Shown here: piece after piece, positions 7,070-8,744 of the stretch | Position numbering within the stretch: position 1 is the first letter of the stretch | How the letters are laid out: each line of letters begins with the position of its first letter | DNA from: JAGVPT01 sp963843065 | GTDB lineage: Bacteria; Bacteroidota; Ignavibacteria; UBA10030; UBA8401 | DNA length: 8,744 nt | Direction of reading: 5' to 3' | Assembly (NCBI GenBank): GCA_963843065.1 | Contig: CAWJKX010000158.1 | Location: 1 to 8,744 of the forward strand | Position numbers and translations under genes: made by a program | Notes under the pieces: model-generated | What the model was told of the DNA's origin: nothing | What the model saw: only the letters and a program-made list of their open reading frames with translations | The model's database searches: none

Positions 7070-7251
7070 ATCTCAAAAACTCCGAGTAACGTCATTCTGA
7101 AAGAGCCCCGCAAGAGTGGGACGAACTGAAGAATCCAGAAAGTGGGGTGAACGAACACGGGTCGCGTTGCAGGTCGCCCGCGCACGGTCCGGATCCTTCT
7201 CCCGCCCAAAAGCGGCGGAATCAGGATGACCGTACTGTGGGTTTTTGAGAT
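7070..7251. repeat. 182-base imperfect palindrome with 31-base inverted ends (MITE/REP-like element)
   Basis: The left end begins ATCTCAAAAAC (7070-7080) and the right end closes with its exact reverse complement GTTTTTGAGAT (7241-7251). Ten bases further in, GTCATTCTGA (7091-7100) pairs with TCAGGATGAC (7221-7230) with one mismatch. Over the outer 31 bases I count 25 matches. An inner pair, GAAGAATCC (7128-7136) and GGATCCTTC (7191-7199), matches at 8 of 9. Each arm also has its own small GC-rich hairpin, clearest at CCGCC...GGCGG (7203-7218). Similarity stops abruptly outside 7070 and 7251. I see no gene in it and no clear target-site duplication. GTCATnCTGA...GAAGnATCC arms resemble dispersed intergenic repeats seen in many bacterial genomes, from general recollection. 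It lies between the divergent glmM and copZ genes. Confidence 0.75.
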
Positions 7252-7260
7252 ATTCTAGTT

Positions 7261-7319
7261 ATCGCAGCTTGGGTAGTTGTGGGAACACCTTGTTGATTTA
7301 TTATTTCAACAGATGCGAT
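7261..7319. repeat. Two nested short dyads upstream of copZ, possible operator or leader structure
   Basis: ATCGCA (7261-7266) is the reverse complement of TGCGAT (7314-7319). Nested inside it, TGTTGA (7291-7296) is the reverse complement of TCAACA (7306-7311), with a nine-base AT-only loop. Each stem is six perfect base pairs. They sit 130-190 bases ahead of the copZ ATG and could be a repressor or activator site for metal control, or nothing more than chance. They do not match a CueR, CsoR or CopY operator that I can recognise. Confidence 0.3.
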
Positions 7320-7372
7320 TTTCTTGATAAGGTATCCGACATCTAGTATGCAAGAGATGCGGAAATTGTTTG

Positions 7373-7400
7373 TTTGATTAGTTTGTTGTACTTTCATAAT
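7373..7400 (+). promoter_or_regulatory. Weak candidate promoter for the copZ-copA pair
   Basis: An AT-rich stretch contains TTTGAT (7373-7378), a 16-base spacer and CATAAT (7395-7400), about 50 bases before the copZ ATG. The -10 match is fair and the -35 match poor; other TTG-containing hexamers nearby give spacers of 15 or 19. The remaining bases of 7252-7448 hold no gene that I can support. Confidence 0.2.
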
Positions 7401-7448
7401 GAGAAAGGAGCTGTCTTTTCCATCAATGGAACGACAAAAAGTAATACG

Positions 7449-7658
7449 ATGAAGACTCAAGAATTGAAAATTGAAGGAATGTCATGCGGGCATTGCGTCA
7501 TGAGCGTGAAAAAGGAATTGAGCAAGCTCGCGGGCGTCGTGGTAGAGGACGTCCAAATTGGAAAAGCAAAAATTCAATACGACGAAACGAAGATATCAAA
7601 CCAAATCATTGCGGATACGATTGACAGAGCGGGATATAAACTTGTCAGTGTAAATTGA
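7449..7658 (+). CDS. copZ: CopZ-like HMA-domain metallochaperone
   Basis: A 69-residue, single-domain heavy-metal-associated (HMA) protein. The metal-binding loop is GMSCGHC (residues 10-16), where the two Cys would hold a soft metal, most likely Cu(I), in the cytoplasm and pass it to the ATPase encoded next. The rest follows the compact beta-alpha-beta-beta-alpha-beta pattern, ending with the usual IDRAGYKLV segment. The ATG at 7449 gives the standard chaperone length; a TTG at 7374 would add 25 residues with no HMA similarity. There is no good Shine-Dalgarno directly before the ATG, though AAAGGAG occurs about 38 bases upstream. copA follows after 38 bases, so the two form a copZ-copA unit. 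Mercury or another soft metal is possible, but the partner and motif favour copper. Confidence 0.9.
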   Translation: MKTQELKIEGMSCGHCVMSVKKELSKLAGVVVEDVQIGKAKIQYDETKISNQIIADTIDRAGYKLVSVN

Positions 7659-7696
7659 ATTTGTGAGAGGATCAATTACGCTTGTCAAAGAACACC

Positions 7697-8744
7697 ATGA
7701 GCATTTCCCATCCACAAACATTAAGCCTTCCTGTCGAAGGAATGACCTGCGCAAGTTGCGTTCTTCGCGTTGAAAAAGCGTTGAAAAAAGTTGACGGCGT
7801 GCTGGAAGCGAATGTCAATCTCGCGACAGAAAAAGTTTCTGTGTCCTTTGATGAAGAGAAGACAGACCTGCGCGCTCTCTCAAGCGCTGTTACTGACGCA
7901 GGCTATACGCTTCTGCTGCCGAAGGAAGAGATTTCGACACCAGGGATATTGACAATTTCTGAAGTCGACGGCGATTCCCATCAACACAAAGCCTATGAGC
8001 AATTAAAGAGAGAATTCGTTTTCAGCGTTGCGCTCGCAGTCCCGATCATGATCGTCAGCATGATGAGCATGACGCAGTGGTTTATGCGTTGGTCGCCGCT
8101 CTCAACCGAGGAGGTCAACAGGCTGCTGTTTGTTGCGGCGACGCCGGTGATGTTTATTTCCGGGAGAAGATTTTTTGCGGCTTCATGGCAAGTCGGAAAA
8201 CATCTTTCTGCCGATATGAATACGCTTGTTGCCGTTGGAACCGGCGTGGCATATCTCTATAGTGTTGCTGCCGTACTGTTTCCCCAATGGCTGGGTTTGC
8301 CCGAAGGAATGCGGACCGTGTATTTTGATACAGCGACGACGATCATCACGCTCATTCTCATGGGGAGACTTCTCGAAGCCCGTGCAAAATGGCGTGCGTC
8401 GAGCGCGATTAAAAAACTGATGGGACTTCAGCCCAAGACTGCGTGCGTTATTCGTAATGGAGTCGAATCTGAAACAGCTATTGCAGCACTCATCGCCGGC
8501 GATATTCTTCGAGTCCGTCCCGGAGAAAGAATCCCTGTTGACGGCGTTATTTCGAGCGGTTTTACGACGATTGACGAATCGATGGTAACGGGCGAAAGCC
8601 TTCCCGTCGAAAAGAGCATTGGAGATTCTGTAGTCGGCGGGACGATCAATAAAAATGGCAGCATCGAATTTCGTGCAACGGCAGTCGGGAAAGAAACGGT
8701 TATCGCCCGCATTATCAAACTTGTCGAAGATGCGCAAGGATCGA
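7697..8744 (+). CDS. copA: CopA-like heavy-metal-translocating P-type ATPase, 5' part (runs off the right edge)
   Basis: The visible 349 codons encode the N-terminal part of a P1B-type ATPase that exports metal, probably Cu(I), across the inner membrane. It has one HMA domain with GMTCASC (15-21), then four predicted membrane helices: around FVFSVALAVPIMIVSMM, LLFVAATPVMFIS, NTLVAVGTGVAYLYSVAAVLF, and TTIITLILMGRLLEARA. The actuator domain follows, with PGERIPVDG, DESMVTGES (the TGES dephosphorylation motif at 298-301) and VVGGTIN. The CPC membrane motif, DKTGT phosphorylation site and later domains lie beyond the window, so the metal cannot be fixed. The ATG at 7697 is preceded by AAAGA; a TTG at 7682 in the same frame, with GAGAGG 11 bases upstream, is an alternative start adding five residues. 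It is 38 bases after copZ. Confidence 0.94.
   Translation, partial: MSISHPQTLSLPVEGMTCASCVLRVEKALKKVDGVLEANVNLATEKVSVSFDEEKTDLRALSSAVTDAGYTLLLPKEEISTPGILTISEVDGDSHQHKAYEQLKREFVFSVALAVPIMIVSMMSMTQWFMRWSPLSTEEVNRLLFVAATPVMFISGRRFFAASWQVGKHLSADMNTLVAVGTGVAYLYSVAAVLFPQWLGLPEGMRTVYFDTATTIITLILMGRLLEARAKWRASSAIKKLMGLQPKTACVIRNGVESETAIAALIAGDILRVRPGERIPVDGVISSGFTTIDESMVTGESLPVEKSIGDSVVGGTINKNGSIEFRATAVGKETVIARIIKLVEDAQGS

Noticed and set aside
7267..7305. Sigma-54 (-24/-12) promoter near TGGGAACACCTTG, suggested by rpoN in the window
   Set aside because: The GG and GC elements are not at the required spacing and the -12 part does not match; no convincing -24/-12 site was found in other intergenic gaps either.
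7221..7460. 79-codon minus-strand ORF across the copZ upstream region
   Set aside because: It overlaps the palindromic repeat, the presumed copZ control region and the copZ start, has no recognisable family features and a biased low-complexity composition.
8183..8737. 184-codon minus-strand ORF opposite copA
   Set aside because: The plus strand here encodes intact P-type ATPase membrane and actuator sequence; the antisense frame has no family signature.

Overview
The window is a compact stretch of a bacterial chromosome, probably from the Bacteroidota/Chlorobiota/Ignavibacteriota (FCB) group. The evidence is a DUF3109 protein and a phosphoglucosamine mutase that both follow Bacteroidota-type sequences closely, together with moderate G+C and generally weak Shine-Dalgarno sites. 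The placement is an inference from protein resemblance, not from a marker tree.

About 80% of the window (1-6982) is one leftward gene series on the minus strand. In transcription order it is glmM (broken by a one-base frameshift), a lone EutN/CcmL-type microcompartment vertex protein, dprA, a cysteine-rich DUF3109 protein, rpoN, hslV and hslU. hslU lacks only the last few codons at the left edge. Gaps are short (about 4 to 100 bases) with no convincing terminator, so the genes are probably largely co-transcribed, with a possible second promoter before the DUF3109 gene. The encoded functions are a mixed housekeeping set: amino-sugar supply for the cell wall, DNA uptake/recombination, sigma-54 transcription and ATP-dependent proteolysis. 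Only hslV-hslU is an obvious functional pair.

From 6983 to 7448 there is a gene-free divergent intergenic region of about 466 bases. It holds a 182-base imperfect palindrome with 31-base inverted ends (7070-7251), which looks like a small non-coding MITE/REP-like repeat, then a pair of nested short dyads (7261-7319), and weak promoter candidates on both sides.

Rightward on the plus strand lies a metal-homeostasis pair: a 69-residue HMA metallochaperone (copZ-like, 7449-7658) and a heavy-metal P-type ATPase (copA-like, 7697 to the right edge). The ATPase is cut off after its TGES actuator motif, so its metal-selectivity motifs are not visible.

No phage, CRISPR, tRNA or rRNA feature was seen. 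The points most worth a second look are the frameshifted glmM, the microcompartment vertex gene with no shell or enzyme partner in view, and the palindromic element between the divergent operons. I did not find a convincing wholly new multi-gene system.
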